NCBI RefSeq assembly: GCF_000283155.1
Contig: NW_004454282.1
Location: 2,535,135-2,599,134, forward strand
Direction: 5' to 3'
Source of the DNA: Ceratotherium simum simum
Taxonomy: Eukaryota; Chordata; Mammalia; Perissodactyla; Rhinocerotidae
Length of the DNA stretch: 64,000 nucleotides
Program-made: the position numbers and the translations under genes
Shown: positions 22,901-34,293 of the stretch, one piece after another
Layout: each line of letters opens with the position of its first letter
How positions within the stretch are numbered: the first letter of the stretch is position 1
The notes under the pieces: model-generated
The model's input: only the letters and a program-made list of their open reading frames with translations
The model's database searches: none
What the model was told of the DNA's origin: nothing

Positions 22901-23349
22901 GAGATGCAGCTTTGGGAATCCTCATCATATAGAAGTCACTGGAGCCAGCAGAGTAGACTAGATGAGCAGAGAGGTATAGAAAAGGCAGAGAGCCACACAG
23001 ATTCTGAGATTACAGATTGGGAGGACCACCACCTCTGGTTTCCGTTCTCCAAGGAGATCTTTGAATTTGTGTGTTTTTATTCCCACCTTTCTTATGAATA
23101 GAATCAAACGTCCCTTTTCTTGACTCATTGCTTGGGGAGCAGTTTCAGTGGACAGTGAACTGAAGCTGAGCCAGCAGGTGGTGTGAGGCTCAGCAAAGCT
23201 GCCGCAGCCCCCGTCTGCGTGAGGACCTCACAGAGGTAGTAGTCCACCTTTCTCTGCCCTGGTCAAGCCACCCTGGAAGAATCCTATTTTAAAAGGTGCA
23301 TCAGCCCATAAGAGCGGTGGTGGGAGGTGGTGGTGGTCTAATACTAGCT

Positions 23350-23585
23350 TTCATCGGTTCCACACTGACTTCCTGCCAGGTACTTTGCTGAGTGCTTTAT
23401 AAACATGATCTTACGGAACCTCATGACAGCCTGCTGGGGGAGCTACTGTTATTATCCCCATTTTATAGGTGGGGAAAGTGAGGTTTAGGGAAGTTATGGA
23501 ACTGGCCTGAAGTCCTACAGCGACAAGGTGGCAGAGCTGGGGTTTGAACCCTGGCATTCTGACTGCAGAGCCTCAGCTCCTGCCT
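23350..23585 (-). repeat. MIR SINE
   Basis: 'ttattatccccattttatag', 'gtgaggtttagggaagttat' and 'ggcagagctggggtttgaac' are the antisense MIR core. Confidence 0.85.
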
Positions 23586-24194
23586 GCAGTGGGGTGAGGG
23601 GTGCTCTTGAGGCCAGGCTGTGTCAGGGATCGGGGAGAATGGTGATGCTTTGCAAACAGAAGCAACGTCTTCAGGAGAAATCAGATAGAGAGCATTCAGT
23701 GTTTAGAGGTCTTTGAGCATCAGAGGACATGTCAGTAGCAGAAGTTCTGGGAGGCAGTTGTCCTTGTGTGGGGGGAGGGGAGGGGACAGGAGTGTTTTCT
23801 AACTGGGCTCTTTGAACCCGGAACAGGTCCCATTGCCAGGTCTTCAAGCAGAAGCTGAGACCATCCACAGGAGACATGGTGGGAGCTTGCGTTATTGGAC
23901 AAGAGATGGAATTACAGACTTTACAGGGTTCTTTCCAACATTGATTCTGATTCTGTAGATTTGGAAAGGCCAGATGCTCTGTGGTTGGGGGTTGAGTATA
24001 GTTCCGTATAGTTCAGCTTTTTATCAACTGGGGAATTAGGGGGGATAATTATCTTCCCTAAAGCAAAATATATTGTCACAGGTCATACAGGAGTTCATTT
24101 GTTATGATTCCCGGCTGACTTTTTATAAAGGGAATCCTTTCCAAGCCCTAGAATCATCTGGAATTGCACTTCATCTCATTAAAAAAATAATAAA

Positions 24195-24425
24195 AAAGTA
24201 GCTAGCATTGAGCAGGGAAAGTCTGCCAGTCACTGTACGAGGCCCTTTCCATGCACTGTTTCATCTGTTCCTCACAATGGCCGCTTGATGTAAGTATTAT
24301 CCCCATTTTACAGATGAAATGAAAGCAGAGAGGCTTAAAGTGTGCTGGGTGGCAGTGGTGGGCTAATAATAGCTCGCACAGAGAGAGCAGCGTTGGAGTT
24401 CTGGAGCTGACCACTCAAGCCTATT
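24195..24425 (-). repeat. MIR SINE
   Basis: 'gtattatccccattttacag' with 'atgaaatgaaagcagagagg' and 'ggcagtggtgggctaataat'; a diverged antisense MIR. Confidence 0.7.
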
Positions 24426-25364
24426 CTCACATGTCAGGTAACAACTCAGACAGTGTGTTAGCAAAGGGCCCTGAGTATCCATATAGTATTTGGCGTCCCA
24501 GGGTCATGCAGATGGCAGGTTGGCACTGGCTCTGTTTTTCTCTTTGTTGGTCCCCAGCCATTGTGTGAGTGACACAGCAGCTCTGGGTACAGCTGCGAGA
24601 AGTTTGCAGGCACAAATGGTCCAGGACCAGATAAAGAGGCAGGCTCTCACTCTCTGCATCTGAACAACAGGAAGTCTTTCAGAAGTTTGCTCCCAGGCCC
24701 ATCGCTCACGGACAGACTTTCCACCTTCTCCGCTGCAGCCCCCAGAGGCCTCTTCTGTTGACTTTCCCGGCCTTTGTTTTTCCTCCCAGGACATCACTGA
24801 TGATTGCAGCAGGACCTCTCCTCCTTCCTCTTCCCCTCCTTCCTCTCCTGTTTCCTCTCCTCCTCCTCCTCTTCACTAATGGAAGGTGAGGGGAGACCTC
24901 CAAAGGTTTCTAGCCAGACCAGGAAGGCTTCTACCTGGTCCTTTGTGAGGGGACTTATTGCTTGAGACCCCTGGGGAGAAATCTGTCTCCCCCCCTGCCC
25001 CCACTTTTTGGTTGTTTTTCTTTCTTTTTTTTTTTATTTGAGGCCCCTAGCAGATTCCCTAGTTGAGGATCATTAACTGGTGGATGTACTGGTTTGTGTT
25101 TTGGGGGGAAATATAAAATATGGCTAAAGTTTACTCATCCAATTGTCTACTTAATAAGCATGTTGGCTAGGAAGAAGATTTTTTTTTTTTTTGACTTTTC
25201 AAAGTGTTATGTGGCCATGGTAGAAAAATTAGGAAATAGAATTGTGCATAAAGAAGAAAATCAGTTCTCCATAATCTTACCATCCAGAGAATAAGTGTAG
25301 TTGACACTTGAGCCCATGTTCCAGGAATCATCATTGATGAAAAGCTCTGCTTACGAGTCAAGTT

Positions 25365-25575
25365 ACCTGGGTTATTACCCTGGCCTTCCTCTTGCTAATT
25401 ATATGTGACATGGGCATCTTAACTTCTCTGTACCTCGGTTTCCCCAACAATAAAATGGGAGTAATGGTAGTGCCTGCCTCATGCTGTGGTTGTGAGGATT
25501 CAGTAAGAGAACATTGGTAAAGCCCTCAGCACAATTGTGGTCATGATGATGCCTGATAAATGTTAGCCGTAATTA
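25365..25575 (+). repeat. MIR SINE
   Basis: 'ttaacttctctgtacctcgg', 'aataaaatgggagtaatggt', 'gttgtgaggattcagtaaga' are the sense MIR core. Confidence 0.85.
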
Positions 25576-26559
25576 TTAGAAATGGTAATAATGCAGAACC
25601 ATGCTGTAGGAACACGGTGTCCAAACATCTACTGCAGTTATCAACTGCAGGCAACTTTGAGTACCTCATGCTTTGTCATTCCAGAACACTGAATTGTGTC
25701 CGCTTCTTTGCATTAAGGGCCTGGAACCTTTCAGTAAGGTAACGAGGTGGTGGGGAAAGTTCTGAAAACAGAGGTCACACTGCTCTTTCCTGGCCTGGTC
25801 TCCGTTGGGGCCAAATGCTCATTCGAAGGGCAAACCCGAAAGGAGAGAGTTAGTCACACGAGACAAGGCGCTCTTGCCCAGCGCATACCTGCTCTCCTGC
25901 GTTCAGCACCTCTGCAGTGTCCTCCTGGGAGACCAGAGTGTGCAGACACAAATTTGGTCTGACTCAAAGTTCAAACAGAACTTGTTTTCCAATAATCAGT
26001 CCCAGAAGTACGCTGACTTCCTGGCCCTTTATGATAATGCTTTTAAATATAAGCGCATAAGGAAAATATTAATGCCCCTTAATGCTTTTCTTTTCTGCAG
26101 CTTTTTTGGCTGTTGTTTAAAACATTGGCTTGCCTTTAGGCATAAAATATCCAGTCAGGAAGAAATGTCATGATGACAGACTTCATTCCAGAGACTGGTA
26201 CTTGGCGAATTGTCCCTCTGCACATTATTTGTGTATCTTTCCCCAAGGTCTAGAGATACTGTCTCTTTTGTTTGCGAGTTTGTTTGTTTTCTCGGTTGCT
26301 GTCTCTCTCTATAAATAAGTTCATGTTCAATGAAATGCACTTTATCTCTCTTGCAGTGTCTGGGTTGTTCTGGGGGATAAATGAGTTTTTCCTTGCTGTT
26401 TCTCACAAGCAGTGAACTGAGGTTCTTGAACAGTTTGTTTTCAGCACCTGGCACTCCTACTAAGCTAGGAGAAATGCTTCCTGAGGTTTCCTGCTGATCG
26501 TAGTCGCACAGTTCTTCCAAAAAGAAAACTTGGCACCCAGAAAGCAATTTCGGGAGAGA

Positions 26560-27600
26560 ATACTTTTACACGCTCTTACAACTCTTGTGGTTTTACAAGT
26601 GAATGATTTCTGGCAGAGAAAGTTGAGCAAAGAGGTGGGAAAAGATGTTTAGGGGGTCTGGGTTTAGAGGAGAGGTCTTGGGAAGACCTGGGTTACTCTG
26701 CGTCTACACACCAGGTGCCTGAGGAGACGATGGTGCGTTAGCTGCAGTCCACACCAGCACACTGTCCTCTCACTTAACCCAGCTTGTTCTTTAAATGTCA
26801 GTTTAGCTTTTTATGATTGGCTCGCACTCCTCAATATTTATGGCCCTGATGAAAGCTGTTTCTATGAGTCGGTTCAGTATTTTTGTTGATATGTGTGTGG
26901 TGTGTGCGGGTGTAATGATTTCTGCTCTGTGTAGAGATTTCCTGGAACTAAAGAGCGTTTTCTAGGACTGCCCCTAACTAGCTGGTTAGGGGTTCTTAAC
27001 CGACCTGAGCTGCCTTATTCTTACCTGCGTCGGGAAAGGTTTGGAGCAGGTGCTATCTAAGATCCTTTCTCCCTCTGCAAGTGTTTCTTGGTGAAGGATG
27101 AGAAGGAAAGACATTGAAATAACATTTGGGTCAAGTGCATATAGTTGCTGAATTCTTAAAAGGCCTCTAGAGCTTTGTGGTATTTGTTACGAGATGTCGT
27201 CGTATTAATTTCACTTCTTTGCTGTGGTACCTCAGCCCAGGCACCACCTGGCCCAAGTTTTACACCAGGTGTTTCCTTCTGACTTAACATTCCCCCAGGC
27301 AGATTGAATATGTTAATGTTTCCTAAGTCAGACTTTCCAACTCCTTAATCACTGCAAAGTTCTTGGCCGACTTCCCCGCGGTCTTTGTATTTACTGTTTA
27401 TTATTGAGGGTCCTCAACTTGTAGAATCGGATACAGGCGTGGTTTTGTTAGAAACAAGCGATATTGTGGTTGGAATATCCTGTAATTAAATAATATATGG
27501 AAAAAAATGTTGTTGCATATGTCCTTGCTTGGCTCATTTAATTGCCTGCCTGTCACACTCTCATTTAAATTTGACTTTTAAGTAGAGTGCTTTGGAAAAT
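26560..27600. other. Non-repetitive intronic segment upstream of exon 3
   Basis: No repeat is recognised over about 1 kb. It includes E-box type cacctg/caggtg hexamers and a near-perfect palindrome acaccaggtgt at 27262-27272, and it has the mixed AT/GC texture of conserved non-coding DNA. A regulatory role is inference only. Confidence 0.3.
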
Positions 27601-27623
27601 TGAGCTAAGCCAACTCTCAGTGA

Positions 27624-27638
27624 CCCCCCCCCCCCCCC
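27624..27638. repeat. Homopolymer C run (15 bp)
   Basis: Uninterrupted C15 about 130 bp before the acceptor of ITPR1 exon 3. Likely length-variable and error-prone in sequencing. Confidence 0.85.
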
Positions 27639-27767
27639 GCCATGCTCTGACCCAGCTGCAGCTGTTCCATCGCCGCCCTTCTGGACTTGCCTTCAGCTGT
27701 TGTCTCCCTCCCCTCCCCCACGAGCATTTCTTTCCTTCTAATAACTTTGCATATTTGCTTTGTCTAG

Positions 27768-27875
27768 GATTTTCAAGAAAGACATGTCTGACAAGATGTC
27801 TAGTTTCCTACATATTGGAGACATTTGTTCTCTGTATGCGGAAGGATCGACAAATGGATTTATTAGCACCTTGGG
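27768..27875 (+). CDS. ITPR1: ITPR1 exon 3, with start codon (residues 1-30 and part of 31)
   Basis: ITPR1 is the type 1 inositol 1,4,5-trisphosphate receptor, a tetrameric calcium-release channel of the endoplasmic reticulum. The exon follows a pyrimidine-rich acceptor (ttgctttgtctag), has 16 untranslated bases and then ATG at 27784. The 92 coding bases read [20 protein letters not shown] and on to ...FISTL, ending with the first two bases of a Gly codon before the donor ggtaag. The start of the protein is the N-terminal suppressor (beta-trefoil) domain. Features that point to type 1 rather than type 2 or 3 are MSDKM at the start, LHIGDIC and AEGSTNG; I compare with paralogues from memory. 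Start-codon context is gacATGt (G at -3). The exon is in frame with exon 4 (phase 2). Confidence 0.97.
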
Positions 27876-28963
27876 GTAAGAGCACCCGATTTCTTGTGTG
27901 GCTGGATTTGTTTAAGACATCATAACATTAGCTTAAAAACTGATTCTTCTAAGATAAGAATGTTACCATTTAGTTGGCTTTTGCAGGAGTGGTTGGAATC
28001 ATGAATACCAAATCCCACGTGAGCCAAATTTCACCTCTTATACAGAAGTACTGTTTTCCTGTCAGTTCTGGAAGAGTGAAATCTCATTAGTTAGGAATCT
28101 GTTATTTTACAATTTATTATAATTTCCTCTTCCTTCATATATAAAGGGGAAAGTGCTAAATGTATGGGATAAAATTTTAAGATTAATGTTTACACACCCC
28201 AAAGAAGTGCTTTTTAGTTTCATAAAACCTCATATTGTCAAATGGTGACTTGTCTGCCCTATAAGCAAAGACCAGAACTTCTCTGATGCCTGTGTCTCTT
28301 CTTCGAAGCAGAACCTTTCCTACTTTAAATTGCTGTATGCATTTAACAGTTATAAATTGCACAAAGTTCTGTAAATCAGATTTTTGCTCTTTTCTGCTTT
28401 TTTCCATTTTTATCCAACTTTGAAGGGTATAAATATATTCCATAATGTACTCATTTGATTATTTTCTCCCTTATCCTACTCCTGTTGTCTAGAAGAGGAA
28501 ATGAGCAGTGAAATAGCACTGAAGGCAGACAGAAGCAGAATAGAGAATCAAGATGGTTAATTCCAGAATAGTCACGAATGGTCTGTATTGTCTTTGTGTA
28601 GAAAGGAGTAGTTGGACCCTGGGGTGGCATTGTTGCATTTGGCAAGAGCTGGTCTCAAATAAATGGGGGGAAGGAAGGCCAATAGCTTTTCCAAGAACCT
28701 CATTCTTATAGCAGCCAGAACCTTCCTTCTAATCATAGCTTTTATTTAAAGCATGGTTGTTCTCTGGTATTTATGCAGAGTATTTCTAGGCTCTCATTCA
28801 GGTTACTCCAGCCTCAAGGAGCAAGTTATTTCAGGTATAGAATTATAGTTCAATTGGACATCACTGTACAAAAATTTCATTTTCAAAGGTCAACTGATAA
28901 AAAGAAGTCATCCACAACTGCCTGATCACCAAATCCAGTGTTTCTCAGTCCTTATCTTTTTTT

Positions 28964-29203
28964 GTGTGTATGTGAGGAAGATTAGCCCTGAGCTAACATC
29001 TGATGTCAATCTTCCTCTTTTTTTTGCTGAGGAAGATTGGCCCCGGGCTAACATCCGTGCCCATCTTCCTCTAGTTTATATGGGACGCCGCCACAGCATA
29101 GCTTGACAAGCGGTGCGTCAGTGCACACCTGGGATCTGAACCTGCGAACCCTGGGCCGCAGCAGCGGAGCGCGCACTTATCCACTGCGCCACCGGGCCAT
29201 GCG
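28964..29203 (-). mobile_element. ERE SINE, antisense, 16-bp TSD
   Basis: Has both 'gaggaagattagccctgagc' and 'gaggaagattggccccgggc' modules and the tRNA-like head. Target duplications gtccttatcttttttt lie at 28948-28963 and 29204-29219. The terminal ggccggccc has decayed to gggccatgcg. Confidence 0.92.
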
Positions 29204-29379
29204 GTCCTTATCTTTTTTTAACCTTTCTACACTGAAGACCCACCCCTCACCATTTATCTTCTGTGGGTTTTGGCAAAGAGGCCTTCTGCGGCTTGTGCCT
29301 CTGTCCCTTTTTTCTTCTTGGCTGGCTCCTTCCTTTTTCCATCCTTCATGGTTGAACCTCTTATCCTCCTTTTATTTTT

Positions 29380-29605
29380 CAGCAATAACAGCAACAATAA
29401 TAAATAGCGGTAACCACTTATGTGAGTCCTATGGGTGTTTGCAGCACTGTGCTAAGTGCTGTACATACATCATGCCTTTAATCCCCAAACAGCTCTTTAT
29501 GGTGAGCACTCGCATTATCACTGTTTATGGAGGTGACACCTCTGAGCATCAGAGAGGTGAACTTACCTGCCCAAGGTTTCACAGCTTCAAACACTCAAGA
29601 CTCTG
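29380..29605 (-). repeat. MIR SINE
   Basis: 'gcactgtgctaagtgctgta', 'tacatcatgcctttaatccc', then 'agagaggtgaacttacctgc' are the antisense MIR core. Confidence 0.8.
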
Positions 29606-30319
29606 AGACCAGTGCTCCTAACAGTGCCCTTGGCGTGGCAGACTTTCCTGACCACCTCTCTCTGGCTGAATTTTGTTGCCATCCTCCTTGCTGTCTGCCC
29701 ACAGCTCTTATCTGGATGCCCTGTTCAACCTCAACCCCATCTTGTGCCCCATCCTTCCTCTGTGGCCCTGATTTCTTTTAATGGCACCATTGTCCTCATC
29801 ACGCAGGCTCACTTCCAGTCAGTTGCTGAGCCCACTGCTGTGCCAGCCCCTGAAATCTTAGTGTTTTCTTTTCTTCCAGAGCATTCATTCTTAGAATTCC
29901 TATAAGGAACAAATTCTTTGCTTTTTAAGAGTTTTCCTTAGCTATTATAAACAAAGTAATGATAAGTCCCTTTCTTTTTCTTTAATGTGAAGATGATTCT
30001 TTTTTGAATTTTGGGCTCTAATACTTGCTTCAAATGAGTATTTTATTCCCTTGGTTCCCTGCACGTATTTGAGGATAACTGGCTAAAAATGGATTTGGAA
30101 AATTAAGTTTGATCTTCTTTTTCCTTTTAATGTCTTGAACACATATGGAGCACCAGTTGCGGATGATGATGAGTGACGGCCAGTATTGTGGAACTCGGCG
30201 TCTAGCTCCCCAGCCTGGTTCCATTTATGTAGATGGCAGTCACCTCTGAAGGGCTTTATTGACTCACTGAACTTGAGAACTCGAATAGGCCCTTGGAGAG
30301 CCCGTGTGTGTGCACGTGC

Positions 30320-30500
30320 GGCATCAGAGATGTGCTTCCTAATCACCTGCAGAACTTCTTAAAAAAAAAGGTTCTTGGGTCCCATCCTGAAACACCCGCT
30401 TAGTAGGCCTGGGGATGATGGGGACATGGTATTAAGGTATTTTAGAAACAAAAAGTCTGATGAACATCTCCCCACTGGAGAATCCTTGAGACCAACTCTG
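30320..30500 (+). mobile_element. MER20-like hAT element
   Basis: 'taatcacctgcagaacttct', 'ggttcttgggtcccatcctg' and 'cttagtaggcctggggatga', ending near 'gagaatccttgagacc'. Diverged. Confidence 0.5.
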
Positions 30501-30894
30501 ATTTTACAGATGAAGAAACTGTGACCAGGACAAGTAAAGTGGTGTAGTCACCGTCATGCTGCCAGTAGTGGCAGAGTGCCATCTACAATTCATTTTACTT
30601 TTAGCCCAGACTAGGGCCCTTTCTCCTGCCCCTTCTTCCTTGTTTGAGAACTTGATGATTAGTTAACCCAGCCCTACATTGGATTCCAAGGTGCCCGCCT
30701 CCCTTCACATATTATGTTAGCTCTGGTGGCATTACTGTATTTACATTCACAGGGGCTCAGGGTAGGGGTTTTATATGTACACATTCTGCTTTTGACTTTT
30801 GCATAAAAACTAAGGCCATTGACCACCCTGTCCCTCTTGATGATGCAAAGAGTTCTCGTATCTTGGAGCCAAAGGAGTAAGCCGCTGGTGGGCT

Positions 30895-31200
30895 ACTCTG
30901 GACACTTTGATTCACCCACCAAATAGATACTGAGCACTTAGCCTGGGCAGGAAAATGTACTGGCCCTGGGCATCTCCTGGGCTACAAAGCAGGCAGCTCT
31001 CTGCCCTCATGGAGCTCGTAGCCTAATGCACCATTTGTGCTTCAGCCCAGTGAGGTTGAGAGGACAGAAGGGGAGAGGCAGAGACGGCTTGGAGCAGGAA
31101 AGGCTGGGGGCCTTTGTGGAGAAGGTGGGGGCTCTGAATCAGGGCCTTGAAAGACAGCACTTTAGGAGGTGAAAAAGAGTTTTGGTGGAAGGAACAGTAA
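30895..31200 (+). repeat. Ancient interspersed repeat
   Basis: 'aaatagatactgagcactta', 'gccctcatggagctcgtagc' and 'gggccttgaaagacagcac' match the family seen at 10150 and 21815. Confidence 0.45.
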
Positions 31201-31559
31201 GAATAGAGGCCAAGTATTTAATGGTACCTTGCCTGTGGGATAAGAGGCAGCCCAGACTCATGGAAGAAACCCTGGAAAACCACAGCATATTAGCTGGGAG
31301 CAAGTTCTGTGTCACTTGGAAAATGAGCTGATCCTACCAATATCAGTTTTAGGTACGTGGACAAGTTATTTAAACTTCTCAGAGCCTTAATTTCCTCATC
31401 TTTTCAAAATATATATATATATTTTAAAATTGAATCTTCTAATAGAATTGTGCAAGTTAGATCGGTCAGTCAGGACTTTAAATGCTGGGTCTTGATATAG
31501 TTTGGGGCTGGTTATTTGTAATTTTTTGCACTTTCCCCGCTAGTTGCTTTTGAAGCTTC

Positions 31560-31915
31560 GAAGTCCTTTCTTATTTCCATGCATTTGCACTTCTGGTTCC
31601 CTCCACCTGAAAATGTTCCTCTGGTCTTCATCCTCCCACCTCTGTTGCAACTTCCAGTAGTTCCAAGATGACCTGGCAGCAGCTCCTCAGTTGGCCTCAG
31701 GCACAGTTAGTTTCTGGCTGTATTTTGTTCTTCCTTCTCTTACAGCCCTGAGGTTATATTCTCCTTATCAGTTTGCGTTTGTGGCTCCTGCGCTAGCTTT
31801 GAGCTCCCTAAGGGCAAGGACCTGACTCATTTTCATCCTCACATCCCAGGGCCTAGCACGGTGCCTGGCACAAAGTGGGCCCCTCAGCTACCATTAGCTA
31901 AATGCACTGATCCTT
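31560..31915 (+). repeat. L2 LINE 3' end
   Basis: 'gagctccctaagggcaagga', 'cctgactcattttcatcctc' and 'cctagcacggtgcctggcac' with aaagtgggc form the L2 3' end. Confidence 0.85.
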
Positions 31916-32216
31916 TGCTGTGCCTCCCGACTTCAGCGTTATTGCATGCTGTGCTGAAATCCATTATGGATGTGGTTAAGGGAAAGGAGCCACAGAGAAC
32001 AGTAGCTTAATATGTCCATTGCAGAAGCAGAACCTTGGGCTTTGGATTCAGTTTAGGTCCCTGCATAGGAAACCTCTAGTGTAAATAGGTCCCTGGCAGG
32101 AGAATATGGCAGCCCAAGCTTTGCACACAACCCTGATGTTTGATTTTTGCATAGTGCTTAGGTTTTATTTGCTTAGATGTGGCTTGATATAGCCTTAATC
32201 TTTGTCTTCTTTGCAG

Positions 32217-32287
32217 ATTGGTCGATGATCGTTGTGTTGTACAGCCAGAAGCCGGGGACCTTAACAATCCACCCAAGAAATTCAGAG
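32217..32287 (+). CDS. ITPR1: ITPR1 exon 4 (codons 31-55, partial at both ends)
   Basis: A 71-bp coding exon between an acceptor (ttctttgcag|attgg) and a consensus donor (ttcagag|gtaagt). Completing the Gly codon left by exon 3, it reads [20 protein letters not shown] and then KKFR, with one base of the next codon (expected Asp). [11 protein letters not shown] and QPEAGD fit type 1; type 2, from memory, has HPEAGDLANPPKKFR. It continues the beta-trefoil suppressor domain that modulates IP3 affinity. Exon 4 is out of phase 3n, so skipping it would shift the frame. The next coding exon is not in this window. Confidence 0.97.
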
Positions 32288-32884
32288 GTAAGTTGGTGAC
32301 TTTCCTGAAGTGGGCACCTTGCCTCACTTGAAAATTTATGAAGTATGTTGCAGTGTGTGGGTTTTTTTTTTTTTTTAAGCAATTGTAGGTTTATTATGTA
32401 TTTTTTTAAAGTGTGATTTCATTTCTGAGATTATGACCTCTTGAAAATGCATAAATAAGTTTATTGTAAAGATTGGGATGGCTTTTTTTAGAGCCTTAAT
32501 TTGTCTATTGAATACATGTTGGTAAGTGCTAAGTCAGTTTAAAGCCTTGTGTTTGTGCAGATATGTCTCCAAACAGGATTTATGAATCTAGTCACAAGGA
32601 ACATGTGTTATTTCTGGAGATCTCGCTGTTCTTTTGGGGGCTCTGATATTCTTAGATACCTCAACCTGGAGTGAGAAGTTCTTGATTATTGCACTTATTT
32701 TTTGAGTTACACGACATAGGCAGAATGGCCTTCCCACCGGTAGCCTACCAGTGTTGGCTTTCTTTTTATGCCTCTTATGTTTGGCCTCTTCCTCAGAGGG
32801 TAGCTTAGTTTATTCTAAGAGGTGCTTAAAATATAGTTGGTATCTTAAGATGCTAAATGTTTTGTTTTTATTTTTTGTTGTTGT

Positions 32885-33065
32885 TGTGGTTAGTGGTTCT
32901 CAGCTCTAGCTGTGTAGTGGGAGAGATTTAAAATTAAACATACTTAGGGCCCCACTCCAGACCAATCAAATGAATCTCTGGAGGTTGGGGCCTGGGCACT
33001 GGCATTTTTTAAGGCTTCCCAAATGATTTTTATATGCAGCCGGGGTTGAGAACCCACTGGGTTAG
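32885..33065 (+). mobile_element. MER20-like hAT element
   Basis: 'agtggttctcagctctagct', 'ggggttgagaacccactggg' at the ends and 'gggccccactccagacc' with 'gaatctctggaggttggggc' inside. Confidence 0.65.
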
Positions 33066-33524
33066 GTATTTGACTAATGGCCTCAGTCCCAAAGGGCTCA
33101 AATCTTGCCATTTGCAAATTATGTCATTTGAGTTATAAGTTCTTATTGTTAGGTGAATTAGAAACTGACTTTTCTGGATAAAAGCAAAAGAAATTAGAAT
33201 AAAATAGAAAGTAGACGTTCAGATGGAGAGAAGCCATTTGGAAGATGTTTGGTGTTGAGAAGCATCCAGTTGGCATGAGGCTGTTAGGAGAGGGGAGGGG
33301 GCCTTAAAATAAAAAAGAGTTGTTGACATGAGGCCTGTGTGACAGGAACCTGGGGTAGCTGTTGCCTCTGCTGCCTTTTCTTCTCAATCTCTCCTCCATA
33401 TCTTTTTCCAAAACAGAATCCTGAATTCAGCAAAAATGAAAGATTTGAGCTAATGATTGTAATCCAGTCACTCATAGAATTAATTTCTTACTCTGAATAA
33501 TATATAGTGCCTTGTTTATCTTTT

Positions 33525-33685
33525 AACAGAGCCAAGATCAGTGGACTTGGTGCCAGGCACTGTGCTGAGGGCTCTGCGTGCACTTTTAGCTCATGGAGTT
33601 GTCTGTCCATCCTGTAAGGGAATCGGTGCTCTTAAAGGTTGAGGTTAAGTAGCTTGTCTGGGGTCACATAGCTGGCGCTGATGGA
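33525..33685 (-). repeat. MIR SINE fragment
   Basis: 'ttggtgccaggcactgtgct', 'gaggttaagtagcttgtctg' and 'gggtcacatagctggcgctg' are antisense MIR. Confidence 0.7.
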
Positions 33686-33689
33686 GCAG

Positions 33690-33865
33690 GAGCTATAGTT
33701 CTCAACTTTGGCTGCACAGAGAAATCACCTGGGGGACTTTAAAAAATACTGGTGTCAGAGTTTCACCCCCAAGGACTCGAATTTAATGGGGCTTTGGGAT
33801 TTTTGAAAGCTCCCCAGGTGACTCGCTTGTGTGGGCAAGGTTAAGAATCATTGGTAATAGAGCCT
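33690..33865 (+). mobile_element. MER20-like hAT element
   Basis: 'agttctcaactttggctgca', 'agaaatcacctgggggactt', 'gctccccaggtgactcgctt' and an end near 'ggttaagaatcattgg'. Confidence 0.7.
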
Positions 33866-34283
33866 CGGCTCTAAACTACCAGCCCTATTACTTAGGAGTG
33901 AGCTGGTCCAGGCTTGGTTTTTGCAGCTGGGACCAGGTGGAGGGATGTGAGTCAGGAGTCATTGCTTGGGTCCAGTGTGAGCTCATATCCCATTCTACAC
34001 ATGGGCCATGCGTGTGGGGAAAGGAACCTGGGAAAGATGTTAATGCACTGTACAAAGTTAATCAGTAGCTATTTAAATACAGGGTTAGAAGGTTAAAATA
34101 AATAGGACCGTAGCCAGGGGAAGTCAGAAGAGATATATGTTTTCCTGGCACTAGGGTAAAAGTGCTTAGATGTATATCTGGTGGCTGATTTGAAGGGACT
34201 GTTTTGAAATAAAAGCAACGCTCTGTGGAGGCCATTTGGAATGAGGTAAACTCCGTTTATGGCCTGGCCCGGCTCTACAGGTT

Positions 34284-34293
34284 GTCACGTGAC
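34284..34293. promoter_or_regulatory. Perfect GTCACGTGAC palindrome (CLEAR/USF-type E-box)
   Basis: The ten bases are exactly self-complementary and match the CLEAR-type consensus bound by TFEB/TFE3/MITF and by USF factors. It lies in DNA I cannot assign to any repeat, 2 kb after exon 4. Function is inference. Confidence 0.5.

Larger units (their letters stand above)
7315..27767 (+). other. ITPR1: ITPR1 intron 2 (20.5 kb)
   Basis: Begins gtgagtgtgg and ends ttgctttgtctag. It holds the repeats listed below. Stretches without a recognised feature include 7315-8440, 8600-10150, 11330-12390, 13730-14540, 16480-18300, 19720-21350, 23600-24190 and 24430-25360. No coding exon is recognised in it. 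Confidence 0.7.
27876..32216 (+). other. ITPR1: ITPR1 intron 3 (4.3 kb)
   Basis: Begins gtaagagcacc and ends with a strong acceptor tract, tttgtcttctttgcag. Besides the repeats listed, 27930-28940 and 29610-30310 hold nothing I can name with confidence; the latter may be diverged L2. Confidence 0.9.

Noticed and set aside
23165..23185. Possible CTCF site (ccagcaggtggtgtg)
   Set aside because: Only a partial match to the core; GGTGGTGT departs from the usual GGGGGCGC and nothing else supports it.
27587..27925. 112-codon frame overlapping ITPR1 exon 3
   Set aside because: It is in a different frame from MSDKM... and reads through the splice donor, so it is a shadow frame.
29103..29606. 167-codon open frame
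   Set aside because: It starts in an ERE and runs into an L2/MIR region; the protein is translated repeat sequence.
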